From assembly GCA_947565865.1 (NCBI GenBank), contig CANOHT010000048.1, forward strand, positions 1 to 19,466: a stretch of DNA of 19,466 nt, in the 5' to 3' direction. Each line of letters opens with the position of its first letter. Position 1 is the first letter of the stretch. Origin of the DNA: an uncultured Clostridia bacterium (lineage in GTDB: Bacteria; Bacillota; Clostridia; Christensenellales; Aristaeellaceae). The notes beneath the pieces were generated by a model. That model was not told where the DNA came from and did not search any database. It was given only the letters and a program-made list of their open reading frames with translations. The translations under genes were made by a program, and so were the position numbers. Positions 1 to 8,288 of the stretch are shown here, piece by piece.

Positions 1-155
1 GTAGGAAAAGAAAACTGGGTATCAGAAGGTATAAAGATGGCAGGAAAAGGAGAAGACTGCAAGCATTTTATTGTCATATGTGGACGCTTTTTGAAAAAAA
101 TATTTTCTCCTTGACGATTTCAGACATATTTGCTGTTTTCTTCCTGTCAATTGTG

Positions 156-200
156 AAAAAAAGAAAGCATGGAGGCGTGATAACAAACCTTCATGCTTTC
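156..200 (-). terminator. Intrinsic terminator of tRNA-Ser
   Basis: On the minus strand the arms at 192-200 and 163-171 (GAAAGCATG / CATGCTTTC) pair perfectly over 9 bp. A further AGG/CCT pairing lies inside, after one mismatch. A run of seven T (plus-strand A 156-162) follows immediately. It lies just downstream of the tRNA gene on the same strand, so it most likely ends that transcript. Confidence 0.85.
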
Positions 201-201
201 A

Positions 202-292
202 TGGCGGAGAGTTAGGGATTTGAACCCTAGGTGGGGTATAAGCCCACACACGATTTCCAGTCGTGCGCCTTAGACCACTCAGCCAACTCTCC
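202..292 (-). tRNA. tRNA-Ser, anticodon GGA
   Basis: The minus strand folds as a class II tRNA. The 7-bp acceptor stem GGAGAGT / ACTCTCC is followed by discriminator G and an encoded CCA (plus 202-204). The anticodon stem CACGA/TCGTG carries the loop CTGGAAA, so the anticodon is GGA, reading UCC and UCU serine codons. A long variable arm (GTGGG...CCCAC) and the T-loop GGTTCAAATCC are present, as expected for tRNA-Ser. The gene is single, has its own promoter and terminator, and is divergent from the rbgA operon. Confidence 0.97.
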
Positions 293-327
293 GGGTTGAA
301 TGCGGTGGGTCAACCGCAACGATAGCT

Positions 328-356
328 ATTATACCCACTTTCTTATGGGGTGTCAA
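328..356 (-). promoter_or_regulatory. Full-consensus sigma-A promoter for tRNA-Ser
   Basis: On the minus strand TTGACA (351-356) and TATAAT (328-333) are separated by exactly 17 bases (334-350). Both hexamers match the consensus completely. Transcription would start near 321. A hairpin TGCGGT/ACCGCA (301-318) would fall in the short 5' leader removed by RNase P. Confidence 0.93.
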
Positions 357-366
357 GAGCTGTTCG

Positions 367-388
367 CAAAAAAAGGCAACTTTTTTTG
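367..388. repeat. A/T-rich inverted repeat with GCAA loop
   Basis: The arms CAAAAAAAG (367-375) and CTTTTTTTG (380-388) are perfectly complementary over 9 bp around a GCAA loop. It lies between the divergent tRNA promoter and rbgA, upstream of both transcription units. It could be a structural or weak termination element; no function can be read from the sequence. Confidence 0.5.
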
Positions 389-517
389 TTCCGCGCAGAC
401 CATTGACGCGAGGGGGGGAGGCGCCGCGCACTGTTTACAAAATATCGCTTGCATTTTCCTTGCGGCCATGGTTTAATCTAAAATGACTGATTTTACAAGA
501 ACAGAAAGGTTATTGTT

Positions 518-1423
518 ATGGACATCAACTGGTATCCGGGACACATGGCCAAGGCCAAGCGCCTCCTCAGCGATCAGCTGAAAAGGGTTGATGTGGTGAT
601 TGAGCTCTGCGACGCGCGCCTGCCTTATGCCAGTCGGAATCCCGACCTGAATAAGCTGATTGGCGGGAAAAAGCGCGTACTGCTGCTGAACAAAGCGGAT
701 CTGGCGGAGCCGGCAGCAACCAGCCGCTGGCTGAGCGCCTTCCGCGCCCAGGGGATAGACGCCGCGCCCTTTAATGCCAGCGGCGGCAAGGCCAAGGAGG
801 CTCTGGCGGTCATTGACCGGGCGGCCAAGGAAGCTGTTGACAAAGCGGCGGAAAAGGGCGTCCGCAAGACGGTGCGGGCCATGGTGGTGGGCGTGCCCAA
901 TGTGGGCAAAAGCACCTTTACCAACAAGCTGCACGGGGGCGCCATCGCAAAAACGGGCGACCGGCCCGGAGTAACCCGCAGCAATCAGTGGGTGCGCATC
1001 AGCCCTTATTTAGAACTGATGGATACCCCCGGTCTCCTGTGGCCCCGGCTGGACGATCAGTTGGCGGCAAGGCGGCTGTGCTATATCGGCACGGTGAAGG
1101 ACGATGTGGTTGATCTTCCTATGATGACCATTCACCTGCTGCAGGATCTGCTGAAGGTGAAGCCGGAAGCCGTTATGGAACGCTTTCGCCTGACTGATCC
1201 GACGCTGAAAGGGGAGCCGCTGCTGGAAGCGGTCTGCCGCGGGCGCGGATTCCTGATGCGCGGCGGTATTTGCGATTATGATCGCTGCTGTGCAGTCGTG
1301 CTGGATGAATTCCGGGCCGGGAAGCTGGGGCGCATCACCCTGGAGGAGCCCCGACAGGAGCGCAGCCGACTGACAATTCCCGGCGCGGGCGGTAAAACGG
1401 AGGATGAACATGGCGAGGATTGA
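518..1423 (+). CDS. rbgA: Ribosome biogenesis GTPase RbgA (YlqF)
   Basis: This is a cytoplasmic GTPase of the circularly permuted YlqF/RbgA family, needed for late assembly of the 50S ribosomal subunit. The motif order is the permuted one: G4 NKAD at residues 58-61 comes before G1 GVPNVGKS at 125-132, then G2 Thr at 153 and G3 DTPG at 169-172. The N-terminus (INWYPGHMAKA) is typical of the family, and 301 residues is close to the usual 280-300. The ATG at 518 is preceded by AGAAAGG at good spacing. No strong promoter is evident; TAAAAT at 479-484 is a possible -10. It is first in an operon and overlaps rnhB by 14 bases. The rbgA-rnhB pairing is common in Firmicutes. Confidence 0.96.
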   Translation: MDINWYPGHMAKAKRLLSDQLKRVDVVIELCDARLPYASRNPDLNKLIGGKKRVLLLNKADLAEPAATSRWLSAFRAQGIDAAPFNASGGKAKEALAVIDRAAKEAVDKAAEKGVRKTVRAMVVGVPNVGKSTFTNKLHGGAIAKTGDRPGVTRSNQWVRISPYLELMDTPGLLWPRLDDQLAARRLCYIGTVKDDVVDLPMMTIHLLQDLLKVKPEAVMERFRLTDPTLKGEPLLEAVCRGRGFLMRGGICDYDRCCAVVLDEFRAGKLGRITLEEPRQERSRLTIPGAGGKTEDEHGED

Positions 1424-2030
1424 CCGCGAGGCCAAGGTCAGGCTGCTGGCGCAGACTGACGCGGCTTTCTGGGCCCAGGGAACCGTGGTGGCCGGTATGG
1501 ACGAGGCAGGCCGGGGGCCATTGCTTGGCAGCGTGGTGGCGGCCTGTGTGGTAATGCCGGAAACGCCGTTGCTGCCTTGGGTGGATGACAGCAAAAAGCT
1601 GTCCGAGAAGCGTCGGGAACAGGTTTATGAGGAAATCATGGCTACGGCGCTTTATGTGGGCGTCGGCATAGCCACGGCCCAGGAGATTGATGAAATCAAC
1701 ATCCTGGAGGCCACGCGCAAGGCTATGCGGGAAGCTGCGGCCCAGGTTCCGGCGGAGGTGTTTCTCATCGACGCTGTGAAAAATCTGGGGCTGAAGGGGC
1801 TGGAGGTTCCGATGATCAAGGGGGACGCCACGTCCTACAATATCGCGGCGGCCAGCATCGTCGCCAAGGTCACCCGCGACCGGCAGATGCTTGCCCTGGA
1901 TGCCCGCTACCCTGACTACGGCATCGCCCGCAACAAGGGCTATGGTACGCCCGAGCATATCGACACACTGCGCCGCCTGGGCCCCTGCCCGGAGCATCGG
2001 CGCAGCTTCATCGGGCATTTCTGGCCATGA
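1410..2030 (+). CDS. rnhB: Ribonuclease HII
   Basis: RNase HII cleaves RNA in RNA-DNA hybrids and excises ribonucleotides misincorporated in DNA. The signature MDEAGRGPLLG gives catalytic Asp31 and Glu32. Asp121 (LIDAV) and Asp139 (KGDA) complete the DEDD site, and the family motif SIVAKVTRDR and a C-terminal GYGTPEH block are present. The length of 206 residues is normal. An upstream in-frame ATG at 1404 directly abuts the GGAGG at 1399-1403, so the ATG at 1410, six bases away, is the better start. The gene begins inside rbgA, and its TGA overlaps the ATG of the next gene (ATGA), indicating translational coupling. Confidence 0.96.
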   Translation: MARIDREAKVRLLAQTDAAFWAQGTVVAGMDEAGRGPLLGSVVAACVVMPETPLLPWVDDSKKLSEKRREQVYEEIMATALYVGVGIATAQEIDEINILEATRKAMREAAAQVPAEVFLIDAVKNLGLKGLEVPMIKGDATSYNIAAASIVAKVTRDRQMLALDARYPDYGIARNKGYGTPEHIDTLRRLGPCPEHRRSFIGHFWP

Positions 2031-2383
2031 GCATACATCAGACGGGGCTGACAGGGGAGGCTCAGGCGGAGGCGCATCTGCGGACGCTGGGCTATGTGAC
2101 CGTGACCAGGCGCTATCGCGGGGAGGACGGCGAAATCGACCTCATCATGCGGGATGGCGATTGCCTGGTGTTTGTGGAGGTCAAGTACCGCCCCAGGGGG
2201 CGCATGGGCGATGGCCTGATGGCGGTAACTCCACAAAAGCGGAGAAGGATGACGCATGCGGCCATTGCTTTTTTGACCGAGCGGGAACAATGGGGCGCGG
2301 TCGTTCGTTTTGATGTGGTAGAGATTACCGGCGACGGTCTGCGGCATGTGCGTGACGCATTCCCGGCGGCCGGGGCATATTGA
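2027..2383 (+). CDS. yraN: YraN family (UPF0102) nuclease-fold protein
   Basis: This is a small protein of the UPF0102/YraN family, which has a predicted restriction-endonuclease-like fold; its role is not settled. Visible conserved elements are GEAQAE at 10-15, GEIDLI with Glu36 and Asp38, and FVEVKYR with Glu51 and Lys53. Together they form the D-ExK pattern of PD-(D/E)XK nucleases. The 118-residue length is standard. It overlaps rnhB by four bases. In many Firmicutes yraN follows rnhB and precedes yifB; here a 4.1-kb gene lies between yraN and yifB. Confidence 0.92.
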   Translation: MSIHQTGLTGEAQAEAHLRTLGYVTVTRRYRGEDGEIDLIMRDGDCLVFVEVKYRPRGRMGDGLMAVTPQKRRRMTHAAIAFLTEREQWGAVVRFDVVEITGDGLRHVRDAFPAAGAY

Positions 2384-2404
2384 GGTAGAAAACGAGGTGT
2401 CTAA

Positions 2405-5400
2405 ATGAAATTCAGCCGAATACTTGTGCTGATAATGGTTGGCCTTTTGCTGATCCTGCCTGGCTTGGCCGAGGAGGACGCGGGCAACCTGCTGTACAAC
2501 GGCGGCTTTGAGTGGACAGACGAGGATGGTCTGCCCGACGGCTGGTATACCGACGCTTATGTTCACCAGGAGGGCTATACCACCTATCGGCTGTCCGATG
2601 ATGCCCGCACGGGAGCTGCCTGCGCGGTGGTGGACAACCTGGGCATGAACGACGCGCGCTTTGCCCAGAGCGTAGCCGTGGAGCCTGAGTCGCTGTATCG
2701 CCTGTCCGGCTGGATTCGCGCCGAGGGTATTCTCGACAGCGGCCTGGGCGCAAACCTCTCCATTGAGGGCGTGTACGTCTTCAGCGAAAGCGTTTATGAC
2801 AGCCAGGGTGAATGGACGTATGTGGAGCTTTATGGCGAGACGGGAGAGGATCAGCGTGAGGTCACTGTCTTTGCCCGGGTAGGCGGATACAGCGGGGAAA
2901 GTCAGGGGAAGGCCAGCTTTGATGACCTGCGGCTGGAAAAGGTGGACGCCCTGCCCGATGATGTTGTGGCGGAGTTATGGTTTGTGGACCGCACACCCGT
3001 TGTCGCGCCCGAAGTCCCTGCGGATGGCGGTGAAGCGTCGCCCTTCTGGCCCTGGCTTTTGCTGATATCGGCGGCTTACGCCCTGATGGCTGCGCTGATC
3101 GGCCATAGCATCAGCTTGAACCGGGAGTCCTTGCGCAAGGAGCCGGCGGCGCCCTCCGTCTTGTTCCTGGCGGGTCTGCTGGCCGCTGCCGTCAGCAGAA
3201 TAGCGGTAGCGCTGTTGGTGGAAGGCTATCCGGTGGACGTGAACTGCTTCCTATCCTGGGGCGCGACAGTGGCTCAGGAGGGAACCTGGTCGTTCTATCA
3301 GCCCGACCGCTTCTGTGATTATACCCCGGGCTATCTGTATGTCCTGGGGTTCAACGGACTGCTTTCACGGCTGACGGCCAGTCGCGCCGTTCAGGTGCTG
3401 ATCTATAAAACCCTGCCGATGCTGTGCGATCTGGCAGCAGCCTGCCTGGTGGAGCGCGTCGCCCGCAGGGAGGGCGCAGGCAGAACCGCGGCGGGACTGG
3501 CGGGTCTGCTGGTTGCCTACAACCCGGCGGTGTTCATCAACAGCGCGGCCTGGTGCCAGATGGACAGCGTTTTCGCCTTGGGGTTGATGCTGGTTGCCTG
3601 GCTGGCCATCCGTCGGAAGTGGAAAATCGTGCTGCCCTTGTATGTGCTCTGCGTTCTGGTAAAGCCCCAGGCGCTGATGCTGGGCTTTCTGGGGCTGACG
3701 GCCATCATCATGGCCTGGATCCGCCATCGGGAGGATCGCAAGCTGATCCTCATGGGCGCGGGCTTTTCTCTGCTGACGGCGCTGGCGGTTGCCGTGCCCT
3801 TCACCGGGCGTCAGCCCGCGACGTGGCTGTTCGATTTGTATGCCAAAACCTTGGCCTCCTATCCTTATGCCACGGTCAACACGGCAAACCTGTATTATCT
3901 TTTCCACGCCAATTGGGTTGACATCAACGCGCTGTGCGGTTGGGGCGCGCCTGCGGCGCTGGCGGCGCTGTCGCTGGCCTGGGGCATGAGCGCCCTGTGG
4001 CGCGGCCGGGTAAAGGAGCTTCGGCTGTATTGGCTGGAACCCGCTCTGATGGCTGCCTTTGCCCTGGCTTTCCTGGTGATGGCCTTCCTGCCGGTGTCCT
4101 GGCTGGTTGTGGGCGCCGTGGCGATGGCGCTGGCCTTTGCCGTGGTACTGCCCATGCTGATTCGTTCCGGCCGGGTCGAGACCCTTCCCCTGTGCGGCGG
4201 TGTGCTGTTCATTCTGCTGTATGTGCTGGGCATCAAGATGCACGAGCGCTACCTGTTTCCGGCGCTGCTGCTGTTGGGCATGGCCTACGCCATCCGCCGC
4301 GACCGCCGGATTCTGCTGCTGCTGACGGCGGTGAGCTGTACCATGTTTGTAAACGAGGGCATCGTGCTGGACAATGCCGTTCGCTTGGGCGCCAGCATGG
4401 GCCATCTGAACAGCGACACCAACGGGCTGAACATGCTTTTATCCTGGCTGAATCTGGCTTGTGTGCCCCTGGCGGTATGGGTGTGCCACAGCGTTTGCAT
4501 GGAGGATTCGCCTGGACTTCCCGCCTGGCTGAAGTCCACGCGTGTCGACCGCCCCACGCCCTCGCCGCTGAATTTCAAGCCGGATGCCAAGCTTCATTGG
4601 AAGCGCGTGGATACCTTCCTGGTGCTGGGCGTAACGCTTTTGTACAGCGTGGTGGCCCTGTGGAATCTGGGCAGCATGCGGGCGCCGCGGAATCCCTGGA
4701 AATCGACGGCCTCCAATGAGGCGGTGGTCATTGATCTGGGACAGCGCTATGACAACGCGGCCATGCTATATTTCGCTCAGGTGAGCCGCTATGATTTCTC
4801 CGTCGCCATCAGCGAGGATGGGGAGAAGTGGTCCGAGGAATACTGGGCGCAGATGGATCAGGGACAGTGCTACCGCTGGAAGTATCTCGCGCCGTCTTAT
4901 GTGGACGCCAACGGCAAGCGCAGCTATGTCTCCGCCGATACCCTGGATCGCGTACAGCGGCTTTCCGGGCGGTATGTGCGCATTACGGCGCAGCAAATCG
5001 GCCTGATTCTCAACGAAGTTATTTTCCGCGACGCGGAGGGCCGACGGATCCCCGCCGTCATCGTGGATCGGCTCAATGCCAACGCGGAATCGCCGCTGCT
5101 GACGGAGCCCGCGGCGCTGCTGGATGAGCAGGACACCATCGAGGCGACGCCGGGCCTTTACGGTGGCGCGGAGGTCACGGCGGAACCCAGCTGGTACAAC
5201 AGTACCTACTTCGATGAGATCTATCATGCCCGCACGGCTATGGAGCATCTGAGGGGCGAGGTGCCCTATGAGACGAGCCATCCGCCGCTGGGCAAGCTGC
5301 TGATGAGCGTAGGCATCGCCATTTTCGGCATGACGCCCTTCGGATGGCGTATCGCCGGTGTGCTGGCCGGCATCATCATGCTACCGGTGATGTACGCCCT

Positions 5401-6544
5401 GGGCAAGCAGCTGACCAAGCGCACCGATATGGCTTTTGCCGCCATGACGCTGCTGGCGTTGGACTGCATGCACCTGGGTCAGACGCGCATCGCGACCATT
5501 GACAGCTTCCCGGTGCTGTTTATTCTGCTGAGCTACCTGTTCATGCTGCGCTTTATGCAGCGCGATCTGGCGGCCGCGCCCCTGCGGACGCTGCTGCCGG
5601 AGCTGGCCCTGTCCGGGCTGTTCATGGGATGCGGCATTGCCAGCAAGTGGATCGGCGCTTACGCGGCGGTGGGCCTGGCGGTGCTGTTCTTCTGGACATG
5701 CGCCCGCCATCTGCGCCTGTCAGCCATGAGCGCCGGTATCCTGTCCGGGCCTTCAGCCGATCAGCTTTCCGCCGAGGCGCGGGAATTGCTTGCCTTGCGG
5801 GATCAGGACACGGTCAAGCGCATCGCCATTATCTGCGCGTGGTGTGTGCTGTTCTTTGTGATGATCCCTGTGGCGATTTATCTCCTGGCTTACATTCCGT
5901 ACTTTGCCTATGCCAAAGCGGAAAGCTTCGGCGATTTTGTCAAGTTGGTCATCGGCGCCCAGGAAGGCATGTACGACTATCATTCGACGCCCGGTTTGGG
6001 CATGGATCACGCTTTCTACTCTCCCTGGTACGAATGGCTCGGGCTCAAGCGGCCGATGTACTTCGCGTCCGCGCAATACATGCCCGAGGGAATCAGCCTC
6101 GCCATCTTCTGCTTTGGCAGTCCGGCAGTCTGTATCGCGGGCCTTGGCGCCATGGTTCTTGTCGTGGCGGTCTGGCTGCGGCGGCACATGGATGAACGCC
6201 CCGGTTCGGACGCCCTGTTCCACTGGACAGCCTCCACCTGGAGCGTCAATCCGGCTTTTGTGCTCATCGGCTTGCTGGCGCAGCTGCTGCCATGGGTGCT
6301 GGTGCCTCGCGGAACCTATATGTACCATTACTTTGCCAGCATTCCTTTCTTGATTCTCGCATTGGTGCTGGTGCTGAACTGGCTGCGGGAACGCTGGCCG
6401 AGGACGGGCCGAATGGCGCTGGCGCTCTACCTGATCTTCTGCCTGGCGACCTTCCTGTGTTTCTATCCCTACGCCAGCGGCCTGGCGGTTCCGGATGCCT
6501 GGCTGGATTTCGGTTCAAAGTTTTTACGGCTCTATCACAGCTGA
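2405..6544 (+). CDS. Multi-domain membrane protein with two GT-C glycosyltransferase modules (Gpi18-like plus GT39/PMT-like)
   Basis: This large (1379 aa) integral membrane protein is probably a lipid-phosphosugar-dependent glycosyltransferase. Domains in order: a signal peptide or first membrane segment (about 1-22); a beta-rich CBM4/9-like carbohydrate-binding region (about 27-185, starting NLLYNGGFE); a membrane anchor (about 212-233); and a first GT-C module (about 250-710) with Asp278 in VDVNCF, DYTPGY, QMDS and His613-Glu-Arg-Tyr as in Gpi18-like mannosyltransferases. Next come a discoidin (F5/8 type C)-like domain (about 770-882) and a second GT-C module (about 905-1379) of GT39/PMT type, with the Asp937-Glu938 pair (FDEIYH) and HPPLGK at 959-964. 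In PMT enzymes the DE pair is catalytic and faces outward. The start at 2405 has GAGGTG five bases upstream. The gene lies 21 bases after yraN and is closed by a strong terminator. The sugar and acceptor cannot be read from sequence. The GT39 assignment is firm; the CBM and discoidin assignments are moderate. Confidence 0.85.
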   Translation: MKFSRILVLIMVGLLLILPGLAEEDAGNLLYNGGFEWTDEDGLPDGWYTDAYVHQEGYTTYRLSDDARTGAACAVVDNLGMNDARFAQSVAVEPESLYRLSGWIRAEGILDSGLGANLSIEGVYVFSESVYDSQGEWTYVELYGETGEDQREVTVFARVGGYSGESQGKASFDDLRLEKVDALPDDVVAELWFVDRTPVVAPEVPADGGEASPFWPWLLLISAAYALMAALIGHSISLNRESLRKEPAAPSVLFLAGLLAAAVSRIAVALLVEGYPVDVNCFLSWGATVAQEGTWSFYQPDRFCDYTPGYLYVLGFNGLLSRLTASRAVQVLIYKTLPMLCDLAAACLVERVARREGAGRTAAGLAGLLVAYNPAVFINSAAWCQMDSVFALGLMLVAWLAIRRKWKIVLPLYVLCVLVKPQALMLGFLGLTAIIMAWIRHREDRKLILMGAGFSLLTALAVAVPFTGRQPATWLFDLYAKTLASYPYATVNTANLYYLFHANWVDINALCGWGAPAALAALSLAWGMSALWRGRVKELRLYWLEPALMAAFALAFLVMAFLPVSWLVVGAVAMALAFAVVLPMLIRSGRVETLPLCGGVLFILLYVLGIKMHERYLFPALLLLGMAYAIRRDRRILLLLTAVSCTMFVNEGIVLDNAVRLGASMGHLNSDTNGLNMLLSWLNLACVPLAVWVCHSVCMEDSPGLPAWLKSTRVDRPTPSPLNFKPDAKLHWKRVDTFLVLGVTLLYSVVALWNLGSMRAPRNPWKSTASNEAVVIDLGQRYDNAAMLYFAQVSRYDFSVAISEDGEKWSEEYWAQMDQGQCYRWKYLAPSYVDANGKRSYVSADTLDRVQRLSGRYVRITAQQIGLILNEVIFRDAEGRRIPAVIVDRLNANAESPLLTEPAALLDEQDTIEATPGLYGGAEVTAEPSWYNSTYFDEIYHARTAMEHLRGEVPYETSHPPLGKLLMSVGIAIFGMTPFGWRIAGVLAGIIMLPVMYALGKQLTKRTDMAFAAMTLLALDCMHLGQTRIATIDSFPVLFILLSYLFMLRFMQRDLAAAPLRTLLPELALSGLFMGCGIASKWIGAYAAVGLAVLFFWTCARHLRLSAMSAGILSGPSADQLSAEARELLALRDQDTVKRIAIICAWCVLFFVMIPVAIYLLAYIPYFAYAKAESFGDFVKLVIGAQEGMYDYHSTPGLGMDHAFYSPWYEWLGLKRPMYFASAQYMPEGISLAIFCFGSPAVCIAGLGAMVLVVAVWLRRHMDERPGSDALFHWTASTWSVNPAFVLIGLLAQLLPWVLVPRGTYMYHYFASIPFLILALVLVLNWLRERWPRTGRMALALYLIFCLATFLCFYPYASGLAVPDAWLDFGSKFLRLYHS

Positions 6545-6546
6545 TG

Positions 6547-6594
6547 CAAAGAGCGTGGATTTTTAGTAAGAAATCCGCGCTCTTTGTATTTTTT
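6547..6594 (+). terminator. Intrinsic terminator of the rbgA operon
   Basis: A long hairpin pairs CAAAGAGCGTGGATTT (6547 on) with AAATCCGCGCTCTTTG (6571-6586), with one G-T pair and a short loop. TATTTTTT (6587-6594) follows. It begins three bases after the stop codon of the glycosyltransferase gene. Confidence 0.92.
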
Positions 6595-6688
6595 GGTCAA
6601 TTTAGCAGGTGTTTTGTATGGTGGGTCGAATTGTGTATGTATCAATGCGCGCGCAATCAATACGAAAGAAGAATGCGAGGTGCTGCCT

Positions 6689-8221
6689 GTGCTGGCAAGA
6701 ACCCTGGGCTATGGACTGAGCGGCGTCAGCGGCTTCCCGGTCACAGTTGAGGTGTATGCGGCCAACGGTCTTCCGGCGCTGGAAATCATCGGCTTGCCGG
6801 ATGCATCGGTAAAAGAAAGCCGTGATCGGGTAAGCGCGGCCATTGTCAACAGCGGCTTCGCCATGCCCATTGCCAGGGTGACGGTGAACCTGGCTCCCGC
6901 GGATACCCGGAAGGAAGGGCCGGCCTTTGACCTGCCGATGGCCGTCAGCATTCTGATGGCATCAGGCCAAATGGGAGCTGCGGAGCTTTCCAGCACGCTG
7001 CTATTGGGCGAATTGTCCCTGGACGGCAGCCTTCAGCCGGTACGCGGCGCGCTTCCGATGGTCATCAGCGCCAGCGAGCAGGGTGTGGAGGAGATCATTC
7101 TGCCGGCGGGCAACGCGGAGGAGGTCGCTTGCATCCAGGGCGTGAAGGTGTATCCCGCGCGGACGTTGCGAATGGCGGTGGAGCATCTGACCGGAAGGGC
7201 GCCCATTCCGGCGCAGGTTCAGCGCTCTTATCAGGATATTCTGCGTGAGACCCATTGCGCGGTGGATTTATCCCAGGTTCAGGGACAGCTGGGCGCGCGC
7301 CGAGCCATCGAAATCGCCGCGGCGGGCGGACACAACATGCTGATGGTGGGTGTGCCAGGCTCTGGAAAGACCATGCTGGCCCGATGCTTGCCGGGGATTC
7401 TGCCGCCAATGAGCTTCGAGGAGGCGTTGGAAACCACGCGGATTCATTCCATCGCAGGGAGGCTCGCTCACGGCGCGGGCCTGATGGCGACCCGTCCCTT
7501 CTGCACACCGCACCACAGCGCGTCTGTGGCCAGTCTGATCGGCGGAGGCGCCAACGCCAGACCGGGTGAGGTCAGCATGGCGCATAATGGCGTACTGTTT
7601 CTGGACGAGCTGCCGGAGTTCAGCCGTCCCGCGCTGGAGGCGCTTCGTCAGCCGCTGGAGGATGGCGTGGTATCCGTGACCCGGGTGCATCATCAGGCTC
7701 AGTATCAGTCCAGCTTTATGCTGGTCGCCAGTATGAATCCCTGTCCATGCGGTTTTTTCGGCAGCAAGCAGCGGGCCTGTCGGTGCACTCAGCATGAAAT
7801 TCGCCGGTATCTGGATCGGGTATCAGGGCCGCTGCTGGATCGAATTGATATTCAAATTGAGGTAGACGCGGTGCCGGTAAAGGAGATCAGCGGGGGTGGA
7901 AGGGCGGAAAGCTCTGCCGCGGTAGGGGAGCGGGTGCGCCGGGCGCGTCTGATTCAGCAGGAGCGGTATCGCGGCGAGGGCATCCACTGCAATGCTCAGC
8001 TGGACGCGCGCTTGACCAAGCGCTACTGCGCCCTGACCCCGGAGGCGACGCAGGTGCTGCACCTGGCGGTGGATCGGATGGGGATGAGCATGCGAGCCTA
8101 TGGCCGGGTGCTGAAGGTTGCGCGAACCATTGCCGATTTGGCCGGAGAGCCGAGCATCCGCACCGAGCATGTGGCGGAGGCCATTCAGTACCGTGAGCTG
8201 GACGGAAAATACTGGCGATGA
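6689..8221 (+). CDS. comM: YifB/ComM family Mg-chelatase-like AAA+ ATPase
   Basis: This is a cytoplasmic AAA+ ATPase of the YifB/ComM family. ComM acts as a branch-migration helicase during natural transformation in some Gram-negative bacteria; the role in Firmicutes is less clear. Domains: an N-terminal Lon/S5-like domain (about 1-175), an Mg-chelatase AAA+ core with Walker A GVPGSGKT at 221-228 and Walker B VLFLDE at 302-307, a cysteine cluster (Cys352, 354, 364, 366) that may bind zinc, the DRID motif near 384-387, and a C-terminal Mg-chelatase domain (about 410-505). The reading frame is open back to a TTG at 6584, but that lies inside the terminator stem. GTG at 6689 has GAGG eight bases upstream and gives the family start LARTLGYGLSG and 510 residues, close to E. 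coli ComM. It lies 3' of an unrelated operon with its terminator, so it needs its own promoter, which is not clear. Confidence 0.94.
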   Translation: MLARTLGYGLSGVSGFPVTVEVYAANGLPALEIIGLPDASVKESRDRVSAAIVNSGFAMPIARVTVNLAPADTRKEGPAFDLPMAVSILMASGQMGAAELSSTLLLGELSLDGSLQPVRGALPMVISASEQGVEEIILPAGNAEEVACIQGVKVYPARTLRMAVEHLTGRAPIPAQVQRSYQDILRETHCAVDLSQVQGQLGARRAIEIAAAGGHNMLMVGVPGSGKTMLARCLPGILPPMSFEEALETTRIHSIAGRLAHGAGLMATRPFCTPHHSASVASLIGGGANARPGEVSMAHNGVLFLDELPEFSRPALEALRQPLEDGVVSVTRVHHQAQYQSSFMLVASMNPCPCGFFGSKQRACRCTQHEIRRYLDRVSGPLLDRIDIQIEVDAVPVKEISGGGRAESSAAVGERVRRARLIQQERYRGEGIHCNAQLDARLTKRYCALTPEATQVLHLAVDRMGMSMRAYGRVLKVARTIADLAGEPSIRTEHVAEAIQYRELDGKYWR

Positions 8222-8236
8222 GATTGCCTGTCTATC

Positions 8237-8275
8237 AAAGCGCCTGTCGGGGGTGTGAACCCTGACAGGCGCTTT
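8237..8275. terminator. Bidirectional hairpin between convergent genes
   Basis: The arms 8237-8248 (AAAGCGCCTGTC) and 8264-8275 (GACAGGCGCTTT) are perfectly complementary over 12 bp, with a possible GGG/CCC extension. The hairpin lies between the comM stop (8221) and the stop of the minus-strand GH4 gene (8289). It is a plausible shared terminator, although the T tract is only three bases on either strand. Confidence 0.7.
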
Positions 8276-8288
8276 ATAGCGGTGAAGC

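Noticed and set aside
1..155. AT-rich left edge with a short open minus-strand frame running off the window
   Set aside because: It has no SD, no recognisable residues and no clear promoter. I see no supported feature in these bases.
449..484. Possible rbgA promoter elements (TTGCAT, TTAATC, TAAAAT)
   Set aside because: TTGCAT to TTAATC has 18-base spacing but poor hexamers, and TAAAAT has no acceptable -35. A promoter must lie here, but the sequence does not decide which.
3365..4405. 346-codon minus-strand frame inside the glycosyltransferase gene
   Set aside because: The translation is low-complexity, rich in Gln, His and Arg, and antisense to membrane helices of a recognised protein. No SD or promoter supports it.
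6593..6642. Possible comM promoters (TTGGTC...TATGGT or TTGTAT...TATGTA)
   Set aside because: Each has a poor match in one or both hexamers or an odd spacing. I cannot choose between them, so none is called.
6648..6657. TGCGCGCGCA palindrome upstream of comM
   Set aside because: It is a short alternating GC run with only imperfect flanking symmetry, so it may be chance and is not called as an operator.
6584..6688. N-terminal extension of comM from a TTG at 6584
   Set aside because: The TTG lies within the stem of the upstream terminator, and the extension does not resemble the family. GTG 6689 with its SD gives the expected protein.
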